From Mollicutes bacterium (GTDB lineage Bacteria > Bacillota_I > Bacilli_A > RF39 > UBA660): DNA of 40,095 nucleotides. The notes beneath the pieces were generated by a model. That model was given only the letters and a program-made list of their open reading frames with translations. It did not search any database and was not told the origin of the DNA. Location of the stretch: assembly GCA_012520055.1 (NCBI GenBank), contig JAAYPA010000029.1, positions 1 through 40,095 of the forward strand. The letters are read 5' to 3'. Below are positions 24,820 to 32,896 of this stretch, piece by piece (the first letter of the stretch is position 1; each line of letters begins with the position of its first letter). The position numbers and the translations under genes were made by a program.

Positions 24820-26344
24820 ATATTGCTTTAAATGGATTGTTCATACTACCATCACCTGTTACTCTTACATTGCCTTTAATAGATAATACAGGTCTAACAC
24901 CAAGACTGCCGGAAACGCCATTACTAGATATAGAACCATAATCATTTAGATAAATAACAGTCGGATTTGGATAATAAAAATTATAGGGTGAAAAAGTCCA
25001 AAAATTTTGATTTGTTGTTAAATAAATTGATGTTCCAACTTGAGCTTCTGCTAATCCACCAAATATTAATTCCGAATTTGTAACAAGCCCAATCGGATAC
25101 TCTAAATTACCATTACCGACTTCCGTATCTTCTTTAGTAAAACGATCATTTTTATCTGGACATTTTAAAGAAGGTAATTTAGAAGATAAATTATAATATT
25201 CTCCATAATTTGAATTATAAACTCCATAACCTTGTCCGCTTAATAAAGTACGGTTATTACAAAATAAATTATCTGCTACTTGTGATTCATATGATTTACC
25301 TAAAATACTATTTTGATACCATGTTTCTAAATATGTTTTGATATTTGAATTTGTTTCATTCAATATCACTTCTTCTCTTGAGCTCGAAGATACTCCTGAT
25401 GTTCCACCATACATATATCCAATATATTTATTATCTCCTCCAGCTGAATTCCAAGTTGATGTACCAATCTGTGTATTTAGACCTGTACTATTTACATAAC
25501 CCATTATATTGAATTCTTCTTCTGTTCCATTATATAAAAGTCTTATGGATCCATCTCCATTAATACGGATAATTTTCCACTGAAAACCTCCCCAAATAAC
25601 ATTGTTATTTAATAAATCTTTTTGTCCTCGATAATAATATGAAGTTCCATATTCATCTAAACTGGCATATAAACCTGTATCAGTTGAAGTAGCTATTTGA
25701 GTAAAATTAGGATTTCCTTTTGATTCAATGGTAGCTGCTCCACCACCTTGAGCCAAGATAGCATCATGAAGTGATATATTTTGAGGTGCAGTATAATTTT
25801 CAATTAATACATAAGCACCAAAGGTTTTCTCTTGATCAATATTTTGATTATATTCTTGGTTAGGAAAATATATTTCTAATCTATAAGTGTGAATTTTATT
25901 ACCTCCGGTTGGCACATCAAATGTAGCTGTACCTAGTTCAATAGTTTTTGTTCCCGTACCAATATTTGTCATATCAATATTAGGAGCAACAGTACCATTA
26001 TTATCAGTATTAGTACCATTAAGCTTATATTTTAATGCTTCTTCACTAAAATCATTTGCTTCTACTACTAAACTTAATTTATATCCCATTGGTATTTCCG
26101 TATTATTATTTCCAGTTACCGTGAATGTCTTAATAGCAGCTGGACTATTATCCGGAATAATATTAGCTATATTGATGTTCGGTCCACCATCATAAGTAAT
26201 ATTCATTCTACCACCTGTGACCGTAATTGTATCAGTTGTTTCTCCACCGGTAAATTGCGCTGTAAAATATGCAAATGATATACCAATCGTAACTATTAAT
26301 GTTACCACTATAAACGATAATAGTAGCGCTGTGTTTTTCTTCAT
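24818..26344 (-). CDS. SipW-type secreted protein with TasA-like domain and novel C-terminal domain
   Basis: A 508-residue exported protein. Residues 1-30 form a SipW-type leader (LLSFIVVTLIVTIGISFAYF). About 31-185 is a TasA/camelysin-like beta domain: TVTGGRMNI, AAIKTFTVTGNN, LSLVVEANDFSEEALKYKL, TYRLEIYFPNQ. After a linker, about 200-508 is a domain I do not recognise with strong landmarks: TSYYYRGQKDLLNN, WGGFQWKIIRINGDGSIR, NKYIGYMYGG, NLFCNNRTL, LKCPDKNDRFT, LEYPIGLVTNSE, GVRPVLSIKGNVRVTGDGS. A tandem paralogue, broken, lies just upstream, and the same C-domain occurs at 29400-30491 and 39026-40095. Probably a surface or matrix component; the export route through the SipW-like peptidase is inferred. 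Confidence 0.82.
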   Translation of the reverse strand: MKKNTALLLSFIVVTLIVTIGISFAYFTAQFTGGETTDTITVTGGRMNITYDGGPNINIANIIPDNSPAAIKTFTVTGNNNTEIPMGYKLSLVVEANDFSEEALKYKLNGTNTDNNGTVAPNIDMTNIGTGTKTIELGTATFDVPTGGNKIHTYRLEIYFPNQEYNQNIDQEKTFGAYVLIENYTAPQNISLHDAILAQGGGAATIESKGNPNFTQIATSTDTGLYASLDEYGTSYYYRGQKDLLNNNVIWGGFQWKIIRINGDGSIRLLYNGTEEEFNIMGYVNSTGLNTQIGTSTWNSAGGDNKYIGYMYGGTSGVSSSSREEVILNETNSNIKTYLETWYQNSILGKSYESQVADNLFCNNRTLLSGQGYGVYNSNYGEYYNLSSKLPSLKCPDKNDRFTKEDTEVGNGNLEYPIGLVTNSELIFGGLAEAQVGTSIYLTTNQNFWTFSPYNFYYPNPTVIYLNDYGSISSNGVSGSLGVRPVLSIKGNVRVTGDGSMNNPFKAI

Positions 26345-26434
26345 ATTCTGACCTCTATTCTATTAAAATTATATCTATATCAATGATAGAAATTTGTCAT
26401 AAAAAAACTTTATTAAGTATTTTTTTATTAAGTA

Positions 26435-27741
26435 CTATAAAAGCTTAAATGGGTTAGCATTACTACCATCACCAGTTACCGTAATATCTCCTCTTATAGA
26501 TATTACTGGTCTTACTCCATAAATATTATTCGTAGCAACATAAGTAAAATACCCAGTTAAATGAACAGCAAATGCATTAATTTCGTTATGATCATTCATA
26601 TAAAATGGTGTTAATAACCAGAAAGGACTTTCTAAAAATAGATAATTAGAATTATTATTAGTGCTAAGAAGAAGGCCTACCATAGACGCTTCGTCAGCCG
26701 TTAGAAGTCCTACCGAATAAGTCAAAGCTCTATTTCCAATCTTTATATCACTTTTTGTAAAACGATCATTTTTTAGACCACATTTTAAGGTTGGATTTTT
26801 ATATGAATATAAACGGTGATATTCGGCATAAGTAGTATATCTATCTAATCTTCCATAACCTGGTCCGGTAGGAGTTCCTCCTACTTCACTACTTAATTGT
26901 CTGTCATTACAAAATAAATTATCAACGATTAGATTTTCCAGATCTTTACCAGAAAAATTAGTTTGATACCAACTATCTAAAAAGGATTTAATAGTTGAAG
27001 ATGTTTCATTTATTACTGCACCTTCTCTTGATGTTGAAGCAGAGCCAAAGGCTCCTCCGTACATGTATCCTAAATATTTAGCATCATTTATATTGGTACT
27101 AAAAGCCGATGTTCCTATATTATAACCAGAATATGATGTACAGTTTTCATTGCTACAAGTTCCTCCATATATTAGTCTTATGGATCAAGATTGCTTTCAG
27201 TTTTAATAAAAGCATTTAAGTTTTTTTCTTGATCAATATTTTGGTTATACTCTTGATTAGGAAAATAGATTTCTAATCGATATGTATGGGCTTTATCTCC
27301 TTCTGTTGGTACATCAAATGTACCTGTTCCTAATTCAATTGTTTTTGCTCCCGTACCAATATTTGTCATATCAATATTAGGAGCAACAGTACCATTATTA
27401 TCAATATTAGTACTAATAAGCTTATACTTTATTGCTTCTTCACTAAAATCATTGTATTCTACTACTAAACTTATTTTGTAACCCATTTCAATAACAGTAT
27501 TATTATTCCCAGTAACAGTAAATGTCTTAATAGCAGCTGGATTATTATCTGGAATAATATTACTTATATTGATGTCTGCACCACCATTATAAACGATATT
27601 CATTCTACCACCGGTTACAGTAATAGTATCTGTTTCTTCACCACCTGTAAACTGAGCTGTAAAATAGGCATAAGATATGCCTATTGTAATTAACAAAACT
27701 ACTATTATACAGCTCACAAAAAGTATTGTGCTACCTTTCAC
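26435..27741 (-). pseudogene. Broken tandem copy of the TasA-like/C-domain surface protein
   Basis: From GTG 27741 (AGGTG ribosome site) the frame encodes a SipW leader and TasA-like domain nearly identical to its neighbour (TVTGGRMNIVYNGG, TYRLEIYFPNQEYNQNIDQE) but ends at 27178 after KTESNLDP. From the same point another frame reads SIRLIYGGTCSNENC on through YLGYMYGG, LFCNDRQL, LKCGLKNDRFT, GLLTADE and GVRPVISIRGDITVTGDGS to 26435, the second half of the C-domain. Roughly 80-90 codons of the middle (linker to FQWKI-RINGDG) are missing and the frame is shifted, with the join at GATCCATAAG. The inner ORF starting at 27064 begins mid-domain and lacks a plausible start. The first part could still make a short 187-residue TasA-like protein. 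Confidence 0.8.
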
Positions 27742-27760
27742 TAAGCTTCACCTATTTTCA

Positions 27761-27790
27761 ATTATAGGTTACTTTTCTTTTTTAAATCAA
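27761..27790 (-). promoter_or_regulatory. SigA-type promoter for the broken surface gene
   Basis: Minus strand TTGATT (27790-27785), 18 bases, TATAAT (27766-27761). Confidence 0.55.
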
Positions 27791-27822
27791 TGGAAAAATT
27801 TGGCAACTTTTAGCTCATTTTG

Positions 27823-27858
27823 TCAAAAAAAAGATAATAATTTTTAATTACTATCTTT
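27823..27858 (-). terminator. Rho-independent terminator after the acidic membrane protein gene
   Basis: A 13-bp stem (one G-U pair) of AAAGATAGTAATT and AATTATTATCTTT flanks the stop codon at 27844 and ends in eight T on the minus strand. Confidence 0.75.
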
Positions 27859-28152
27859 TTGCTTATCTTCTTCTGTTTCAGGTTCGGTTTCTTCTACTTC
27901 TGGAACCATTTTTTTAATATCTTCTTCTGTTTCTTCTACCGGTAGTTCTGCTTCCTTTGAAACTTCTTCATTAATTTCTGTTTCTGCCTCCGGCTCACCT
28001 ATTTCCTCTGTACTCTCTAAAGTTGTTTCTTTTATTTGTTCATTTCTTTTCTTATTTTTGATTGTATCAATTATGTAACCTATTAAAGCAAATATTAAAA
28101 ATAATAATACAATCATAATAATTAAATAATGATCTTTAATAAAGTCTAGCAT
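27844..28152 (-). CDS. Small one-pass membrane protein with acidic tail
   Basis: A 102-residue protein with one membrane segment (about residues 9-29, YLIIMIVLLFLIFALIGYII), a basic stop-transfer stretch (KNKKR) and a Glu/Thr-rich tail (EETEEDIKKMVPEVEETEPE) that is probably disordered and, by the positive-inside rule, cytoplasmic. Strong AGGGAGG site before ATG 28152. It lies between a surface protein gene and the DUF3048 gene on the same strand. No family recognised and no function proposed. Confidence 0.65.
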   Translation of the reverse strand: MLDFIKDHYLIIMIVLLFLIFALIGYIIDTIKNKKRNEQIKETTLESTEEIGEPEAETEINEEVSKEAELPVEETEEDIKKMVPEVEETEPETEEDKQKDSN

Positions 28153-28209
28153 ATATTCCTCCCTTTCTATCTTACCTTAACTAATTATATGAACTAAAGG
28201 TTTATTTCA

Positions 28210-29283
28210 TTAATTAATTGTTAATTTTTTAATTTTAGGTTGGATTTGAATAAAAGTATTACCGTCATTTACTATTAATTTTTCACCATTTTCAAATTTA
28301 TAGATCGTTTGAGCTGAACGTGATGTTTTACTCCAAGTAATAGGAACAGCTTTTCCTTCAGAAATATAATAACCTTTTCCAGAACCAATATTATCTATAC
28401 CTTGACGCCCTTTATTTTCAGCATCATTAAGATTGTAGTTGGCAACATCATAAACAATAATGTTTTTAAAGGTATATTGATTACCAGTTACATAATCTTT
28501 ATGAATTTTGCCATTAACAAATCTTTTATAAACTTTGGCTTCTTCATCATATTCATAAGAGGAAGTTATTGTACTAGAGTATTCTACAGAAACATTTTTA
28601 GCATCAATAACATTTTCTTTTGTACTAAAATCAACAGGTTCAACACTATATTTTAATAAATAATCTTTATTTCTTTCAGTTCTTTTATTTCCAATACCAT
28701 TAGCTAATTTTTCAGTACTGGTAAATAACGTATGTTCACTTGATACTTTTAAAGTTTTATCTCGCCATCCGGTTTTGGTATTATTAACTTCAATACGATC
28801 TATTCCTAAACGGGAAAAATCACTGCCTGCTTGAGGAGATTGACCATTATGAGCTAAAAAAGCATCATTTTCCAAAACATAGTCTAAATAATAATGGCGG
28901 ACACTTCTTACTGAACCTATTCTTTCAACGTTTACATCTTGAAATAAAGCTAAGTAACGGGTAATTCCAGCTTCAACTATTATTTCGTATATGATAAAAG
29001 CATCTTGTAATCCACTTTGTAGTGACCTTGCAGTGCCAATATTATTGATCATTACTGCATATGGTCTGGTTTTTGATTCCAGATTAACAATTTGTACCTT
29101 TTTCTCTTCTATAATTTTAGTTGTTGTTGTTTCCTGATTTGGATTTTTTTCTTCTGTTTTATTAAAAATATTTAAATAGTAATAAATACCAAACCCAATA
29201 ATTATAAGCACTGCTACAATACCTATAATAATATTTTCCAGTTTGATTTTCTTAACTTTTTTTTCTTTTACTTCTGGTTCCAT
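28210..29283 (-). CDS. DUF3048 (YerB-type) anchored protein
   Basis: A 357-residue protein with a basic N-terminus, one membrane anchor (about 19-39, IIIGIVAVLIIIGFGIYYYL) and a large outside domain. DUF3048 marks are RPYAVMINNIGTARSLQSGL, IIYEIIVEAGITRYLALFQD, IGSVRSVRHYYLDYV and LAHNGQSPQAGS, then a second half with YTFKNIIVYDVANY and KTSRSAQTIYKFENGEKL. YerB of Bacillus is a lipoprotein; here a membrane anchor replaces the lipobox. The biochemical role of the family is not known to me beyond an envelope location. AAGGAC site before ATG 29283. Confidence 0.85.
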   Translation of the reverse strand: MEPEVKEKKVKKIKLENIIIGIVAVLIIIGFGIYYYLNIFNKTEEKNPNQETTTTKIIEEKKVQIVNLESKTRPYAVMINNIGTARSLQSGLQDAFIIYEIIVEAGITRYLALFQDVNVERIGSVRSVRHYYLDYVLENDAFLAHNGQSPQAGSDFSRLGIDRIEVNNTKTGWRDKTLKVSSEHTLFTSTEKLANGIGNKRTERNKDYLLKYSVEPVDFSTKENVIDAKNVSVEYSSTITSSYEYDEEAKVYKRFVNGKIHKDYVTGNQYTFKNIIVYDVANYNLNDAENKGRQGIDNIGSGKGYYISEGKAVPITWSKTSRSAQTIYKFENGEKLIVNDGNTFIQIQPKIKKLTIN

Positions 29284-29399
29284 TCTTGTCCTTCTTTCTC
29301 AAATATCATATCATATTACCAGATAATTTAAAATAAATAATTGTATTCATTAACTTATTTTGATATACTTTAGATATGACGGAGGCTTGATTTTTTACT

Positions 29400-30491
29400 A
29401 TGAATATTGATAAAAGAATCTTAAAAATGATTATAATGGTAGTTGGAGGTTTTGTATTATTTTTTATAATAATTGCCTTAATTAGTAGTTGTAATAAAAA
29501 TAAAAAATATACCTTTGAAGAACTGGAACAAAAGTTAATAACTTTAGCTCAAAATTATTATGAACGTAATGAAGCTTCTTTACCGGATATTGGAAAAGAA
29601 ACATCACTTACTACAGGATATTTTATTTCTAATGGATATTTTAAAGATATAACTTTAACGACCGGAGAAACATGTACAGGAGAAATAATAGTAGCCAATA
29701 ACAATAATAATTATTTATATACTCCGAAGTTAACTTGTGGTAACAAAAAATCAGTATTTTTTGCTGATAAATTAATAGAAGATAATAATGTTGTAACTAC
29801 CGGTGAAGGATTATATCATATAGGTAATGAATATATCTATCGTGGTGAAAAAGTTAAAAATTATATATCAATAAATGAAAAATTATGGAGAATTATTAAG
29901 ATAAACAGTGATAAAACAATAAGAATAATTGAAGTTGAACGAAGTGGTTCATCAACTACTTGGGATAATAGATATAATTTAGAAAAAAAATCTAATTCAG
30001 GAATTAATGATTTTATTACTAATAATATTAATAGTCGAATTAAAAACAAATTAGAAGATTTATATAACAATGAAAATAAATTTGGCCCGGATATTAAGCC
30101 ATACTTTGTACCGCAAAATTTATGTATCGGTAAAAGAAGTGAAAATGATACTGTTAATGATGGCTCAATTGAATGCAGTCAAGTACTAGAAAATCAAATG
30201 TTTGGATTAATTCAAGTAAATGAATATTTCTTTGCTAGCTTAGATGAAAACTGCATTAACATAGCCAGTAGAAGTTGTACAAATTATAATTATCTTGCTA
30301 AATTAGATGCATCTACATGGACAATAACTGCTGATAAAGATAGTAGTTATAAAGCTTATCGATTAGATTATGATATTTCTTTAGTAAATGCATCTAGTAC
30401 CGGTGGTATATCGATCGTAGCTCACTTAAGTAAAAATCTTTTATTTGTAAGTGGTACCGGTACTGAGGAAGATCCATATATTATAAAATAG
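29400..30491 (+). CDS. Membrane-anchored protein with pilin-like and novel surface C-domain
   Basis: A 363-residue protein with one membrane helix (about 9-31) and an outside part. Residues 37-115 look like a pseudopilin-type head: helix YTFEELEQKLITLAQNYYER, LP, then GYFISNGYFKDI, GETCTGEIIV and LYTPKLTCG. From about 135 it carries the same C-domain as the SipW-type proteins nearby: YIYRGEKVKNYISINEKLWR, IIKINSDKTIRIIEV, GLIQVNEYFFASL, TWTITAD, GTGTEEDPYIIK at the end. It is the only plus-strand gene in this part of the island. The GGAGG site is 14 bases from ATG 29400, which is long; no better in-frame start exists because a TGA lies just upstream. Confidence 0.72.
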   Translation: MNIDKRILKMIIMVVGGFVLFFIIIALISSCNKNKKYTFEELEQKLITLAQNYYERNEASLPDIGKETSLTTGYFISNGYFKDITLTTGETCTGEIIVANNNNNYLYTPKLTCGNKKSVFFADKLIEDNNVVTTGEGLYHIGNEYIYRGEKVKNYISINEKLWRIIKINSDKTIRIIEVERSGSSTTWDNRYNLEKKSNSGINDFITNNINSRIKNKLEDLYNNENKFGPDIKPYFVPQNLCIGKRSENDTVNDGSIECSQVLENQMFGLIQVNEYFFASLDENCINIASRSCTNYNYLAKLDASTWTITADKDSSYKAYRLDYDISLVNASSTGGISIVAHLSKNLLFVSGTGTEEDPYIIK

Positions 30492-30512
30492 TTCAAAAAT
30501 GAACTATTTTTT
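30489..30512 (+). terminator. Rho-independent terminator of the gene at 29400
   Basis: TAGTTCA/TGAACTA with a 4-base A loop, overlapping the stop codon, then six T. Confidence 0.75.
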
Positions 30513-30515
30513 ATT

Positions 30516-30543
30516 GTAAAAAAAAGATAACCACGGTTATCTT
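30516..30543 (-). terminator. Rho-independent terminator of the InlB-repeat gene
   Basis: AAGATAACC and GGTTATCTT (30524-30543) overlap the stop at 30537 and end in eight T on the minus strand. Confidence 0.75.
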
Positions 30544-32009
30544 ATAATTTCATATTCCCAAGTAACTTGATAAATAATACCATATATACATAGATTTTTT
30601 CCTTCACCAAAGTTAAAAGTTGTTTTACATTGATTACTTACGTATCCGGCCCATTCTACTCCACGATCATAAATATCATATAAATTAGATTTACTTATTA
30701 ATACTTTAGAAAAAGCAGCCAGATTATCAGGAATACCATTAAAGTAATCACCATTTGTGCTTTGATAATCAAATGTTGACATATGATATTTATAGAAATT
30801 ATTTATATCTGTATTTGTTGATAAAGCTCTTGTATATTGAAGTTTTTTAATACGGATATTAATATAATTATCATGAGCAAGAGCAGCAGGGATTTTTAAA
30901 GTATGCTTAACTATGGGGATACTAATTTGAGACCCATAACCAGCACTATAAACATCAGTAGTATAAGTTTCGGTATATATATATTTGGCTTTTAATGTTA
31001 TATTACTATAAATTCTTGTATTAAAATCAAATAGTTTATCACCATCATACCAACCATAAAAAGTTGCTCCGCTTTTTGTTGGATTTCCTGGTTTAGTTAC
31101 ATAATTACCATAATTAACTGATACTGATGAGTAATATGAACCTCCATTACTATCAAAAGTTACAGTATATTGTGGAGTAGCTTTTTTAGTAGTTGTTTTG
31201 GTTGTGGTTTTAGTGGTAGTTTTCTTAGTAGTTGTTTTAGTGGTAGTTTGATTTTTATTAACCCATTTCGCCATTAATACTATATTACTGTTAACCGGGT
31301 TATTAAAGTTATATTCTTTATCTCCTAAATACCAACCGATAAATATATATCCGGATTTTTTTGGATTAGTCGGTCTAGTAGCAGTCTTACCAATTGGAAT
31401 ATATTGAGTTTGGATTTTTGTACCACCGTTGGAATTAAATATAACCGATACATTAGTTGCCGCTTTAGTTGTTTTAACTACTTTAATAGTTTCGGTTTGA
31501 GTAGATTTAGAAGTATTTTGATTATTATTAGATTTAGAAGTTTGAACATTTTTCTTAGTAGTCGTTGTTGTCGTTGTAGTAGTACCTACAATATCATCCG
31601 TTTTTTCTTTATTTATATAAACATATGATTTATCGGTTTCTTCTCCACAAATCAAGAATATTTCCATTTCATAGCTAGAATCTTTAGATGTTATTTGAAC
31701 ATAACTGTTTTCTTTATCACAAGAATTACCCTTAACGTCTTTCAGTTCATTTACAGCACCGATATTAATTAAATCTAATAATTTTACTTTTTTACTATCT
31801 TTAGGTAATTTATCCCCTTTAAAATAATCGTTACTTTTTGTTCTTAAAGTGGACATATTATTTTGAAATTCTATACTTTGTTCTTGATAGGCTTTTTTAT
31901 TTTCGATTGGAAGTAATTTTATTATTAAAACAACGGCTACAATTAAAAAAGCCAACTTTAATAAAAATCCTTTCCAATCGAATTCTATTTTATTATTATC
32001 TTCATACAT
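30537..32009 (-). CDS. Anchored surface protein with two InlB-type B-repeats on a Thr-rich stalk
   Basis: A 490-residue protein. One membrane anchor at about 14-32. Residues 40-135 resemble the pilin-like head of the 29400 gene: LRTKSNDYFKGDKLP, LLDLINIGAVNEL, GNSC, MEIFLICGEETD. A Thr/Lys/Ser/Gln-rich linker follows, then two Listeria/Bacteroides (Flg_new, InlB B) repeats: VSVIFNSNGGTKIQTQYIP with GYIFIGWYLGDKEYNF, and YTVTFDSNGGSYYSSVSVN with GATFYGWYDGDKLFDF, separated by a second Thr-Lys linker. The last 140 residues form a further unrecognised outside domain with two cysteines (NQCKTTFNFG, KNLCIYG). Likely a wall-spanning adhesin or matrix-binding protein. Confidence 0.78.
   Translation of the reverse strand: MYEDNNKIEFDWKGFLLKLAFLIVAVVLIIKLLPIENKKAYQEQSIEFQNNMSTLRTKSNDYFKGDKLPKDSKKVKLLDLINIGAVNELKDVKGNSCDKENSYVQITSKDSSYEMEIFLICGEETDKSYVYINKEKTDDIVGTTTTTTTTTKKNVQTSKSNNNQNTSKSTQTETIKVVKTTKAATNVSVIFNSNGGTKIQTQYIPIGKTATRPTNPKKSGYIFIGWYLGDKEYNFNNPVNSNIVLMAKWVNKNQTTTKTTTKKTTTKTTTKTTTKKATPQYTVTFDSNGGSYYSSVSVNYGNYVTKPGNPTKSGATFYGWYDGDKLFDFNTRIYSNITLKAKYIYTETYTTDVYSAGYGSQISIPIVKHTLKIPAALAHDNYINIRIKKLQYTRALSTNTDINNFYKYHMSTFDYQSTNGDYFNGIPDNLAAFSKVLISKSNLYDIYDRGVEWAGYVSNQCKTTFNFGEGKNLCIYGIIYQVTWEYEIIR
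31177..31251 (-). repeat. Thr/Lys linker coding repeat
   Basis: Degenerate tandem ACT-ACT-AAA-type codons encode the TTTK/TTKK stalk between the two InlB-type repeats. A coding repeat, prone to length change by slippage. Confidence 0.7.
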
Positions 32010-32043
32010 AAAATGTTCACACCCCTGCTCTTTTATGGGCTTT

Positions 32044-32072
32044 ATAATAGCATTTTTTCCTTATAAAGTCAA
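32044..32072 (-). promoter_or_regulatory. SigA-type promoter for the InlB-repeat gene
   Basis: Minus strand TTGACT (32072-32067), 17 bases, TATTAT (32049-32044) preceded by TGC as extended -10. Confidence 0.7.
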
Positions 32073-32081
32073 TTATATCTA

Positions 32082-32117
32082 CTTCATATATTACTTCATA
32101 TATAAAAATATATGAAG
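32082..32117. promoter_or_regulatory. Three CTTCATATAT half-sites upstream of the InlB-repeat gene promoter
   Basis: CTTCATATAT at 32082-32091 and again at 32094-32103 (12 bases apart), and its inverse ATATATGAAG at 32108-32117, forming with the second copy a 10-bp perfect inverted repeat with a 4-base centre. The nearest copy ends about 10 bases upstream of the -35. A regulator-binding cluster is likely; no regulator is identified. Confidence 0.5.
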
Positions 32118-32174
32118 ATTAACAAATAATAATAAATATGAACACTCTTAAAAAAGAAAATAACATATTTTATT

Positions 32175-32300
32175 ATGAAAGAGGTGAGCAGTATAATAGG
32201 TAACTGTGTATTTAGATTATTTCGTTGTCCGGTTCGCTGTTGTTGTTGCTGCTGTAGTCAAGTTATAAATTTTACCAGAAACAATAATTCAATAGACTAA
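32175..32300 (+). CDS. Candidate 41-residue cysteine-rich small protein
   Basis: On the plus strand, between two minus-strand genes, an ORF reads MKEVSSIIGNCVFRLFRC, then PVRCCCCCC, and ends with an Asn-rich tail. Eight of 41 residues are Cys, six in a row, coded by TGT/TGC triplets. ATG 32175 lacks a clear ribosome site; GTG 32184 in the same frame overlaps AAAGAGG. The bidirectional terminator starts two bases after the stop, which suggests a real plus-strand transcript. Could be a metal-binding or disulphide-rich peptide, a leader peptide, or chance reading of a triplet repeat. No family recognised. Confidence 0.35.
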   Translation: MKEVSSIIGNCVFRLFRCPVRCCCCCCSQVINFTRNNNSID

Positions 32301-32301
32301 C

Positions 32302-32333
32302 AAAAAAACAATATCGATTTTCGATATTGTTTT
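32302..32333. terminator. Bidirectional terminator
   Basis: ACAATATCGA/TCGATATTGT with a 3-base loop, flanked by A7 and T4. It serves the minus-strand gene ending at 32332 and would also end a plus-strand transcript of the cysteine-rich ORF. Confidence 0.75.
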
Positions 32334-32841
32334 AATATTCGGTTATTTCGATATTTGCATCAAAGTATTTACCTAGAATTTGGTCGTAAACTACCCCTTC
32401 TTTGACTTTATAATCAATATCATATTCATAGTTTGCGAATTTTTTTAAAGAAATGTTTTCGATCTTAAAAACATAATAGTCTCTATTTTCAGTTAAATAT
32501 AAAGAGCTTAAGTCAAAAGACTTATCGTTAATCAAAATTAGTAAATTTTGATAATCCAAAGTTGATAATTTGGCATATTTCAATAATATTTTCCCTCCTT
32601 TTTGAGTATTAGAACGATTATAAACTATAAAATTACTTGTTTTAAAATTTGAGTCTTCGGTAATAATTGAAGCTTCACTCTTATTAACAGAATATATTTC
32701 AAGTCCCGGTTCCAAACCAGCAATACTGTCATCTAAATTAATAGTAGAAGCATTTATATTTTTCCAATAAGGAAAACTAAAAGCCGAAATAATACAAATT
32801 ACAAAAATCTCAAAAAATAGCTTAAATATTTGAAAACGCAT
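32332..32841 (-). CDS. Small exported or anchored protein downstream of sipW
   Basis: A 169-residue protein from ATG 32841, which has GGGGGAAAT directly upstream; a longer frame to 32940 would overlap sipW and lacks a site. A hydrophobic segment (about 5-24, IFKLFFEIFVICIISAFSF) is followed by an outside domain: DDSIAGLEPGLEIYSVN, TSNFIVYNRSNTQKGGKILL, and DYYVFKIENISLKKFANYEY. The TSNFIVYN...N pattern resembles the beta domain of TasA-like proteins, but the leader lacks their AYF end. It follows the signal peptidase gene in the same direction, so it may be an accessory of that export system. No family named. Confidence 0.65.
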   Translation of the reverse strand: MRFQIFKLFFEIFVICIISAFSFPYWKNINASTINLDDSIAGLEPGLEIYSVNKSEASIITEDSNFKTSNFIVYNRSNTQKGGKILLKYAKLSTLDYQNLLILINDKSFDLSSLYLTENRDYYVFKIENISLKKFANYEYDIDYKVKEGVVYDQILGKYFDANIEITEY

Positions 32842-32850
32842 ATTTCCCCC

Positions 32851-32881
32851 AAAATAAAAATTCTCTATAAAAGAGAATTTT
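32851..32881 (-). terminator. Hairpin terminator between sipW and the next gene
   Basis: AAAATTCTCT/AGAGAATTTT (32857-32881), then TTTTTATTTT on the minus strand. Likely a partial terminator that lowers read-through. Confidence 0.6.
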
Positions 32882-32896
32882 GTATTACATATCCTA

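Noticed and set aside
26435-27064. A separate 209-residue gene starting at the Met of YMYGG
   Set aside because: The start is in the middle of a conserved domain, no ribosome site precedes it, and the same frame continues upstream to the deletion join; treated as part of one pseudogene.
28402-28656. Plus-strand ORF of 84 codons inside the DUF3048 gene
   Set aside because: Shadow of a well-supported gene; no ribosome site.
31177-31251. Short tandem repeats as a possible CRISPR or regulatory array
   Set aside because: In-frame Thr/Lys codon repeats inside a surface protein gene; no unique spacers.
31404-31628. Plus-strand ORF with many Cys/Arg opposite the Thr-rich linker
   Set aside because: Composition is the antisense of the Thr/Lys repeat; no start signals.
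32205-32267. Alternative 20-codon frame starting at a GTG in the cysteine-rich ORF region
   Set aside because: Very short and hydrophobic, with a poorer start context than the cysteine-rich frame.
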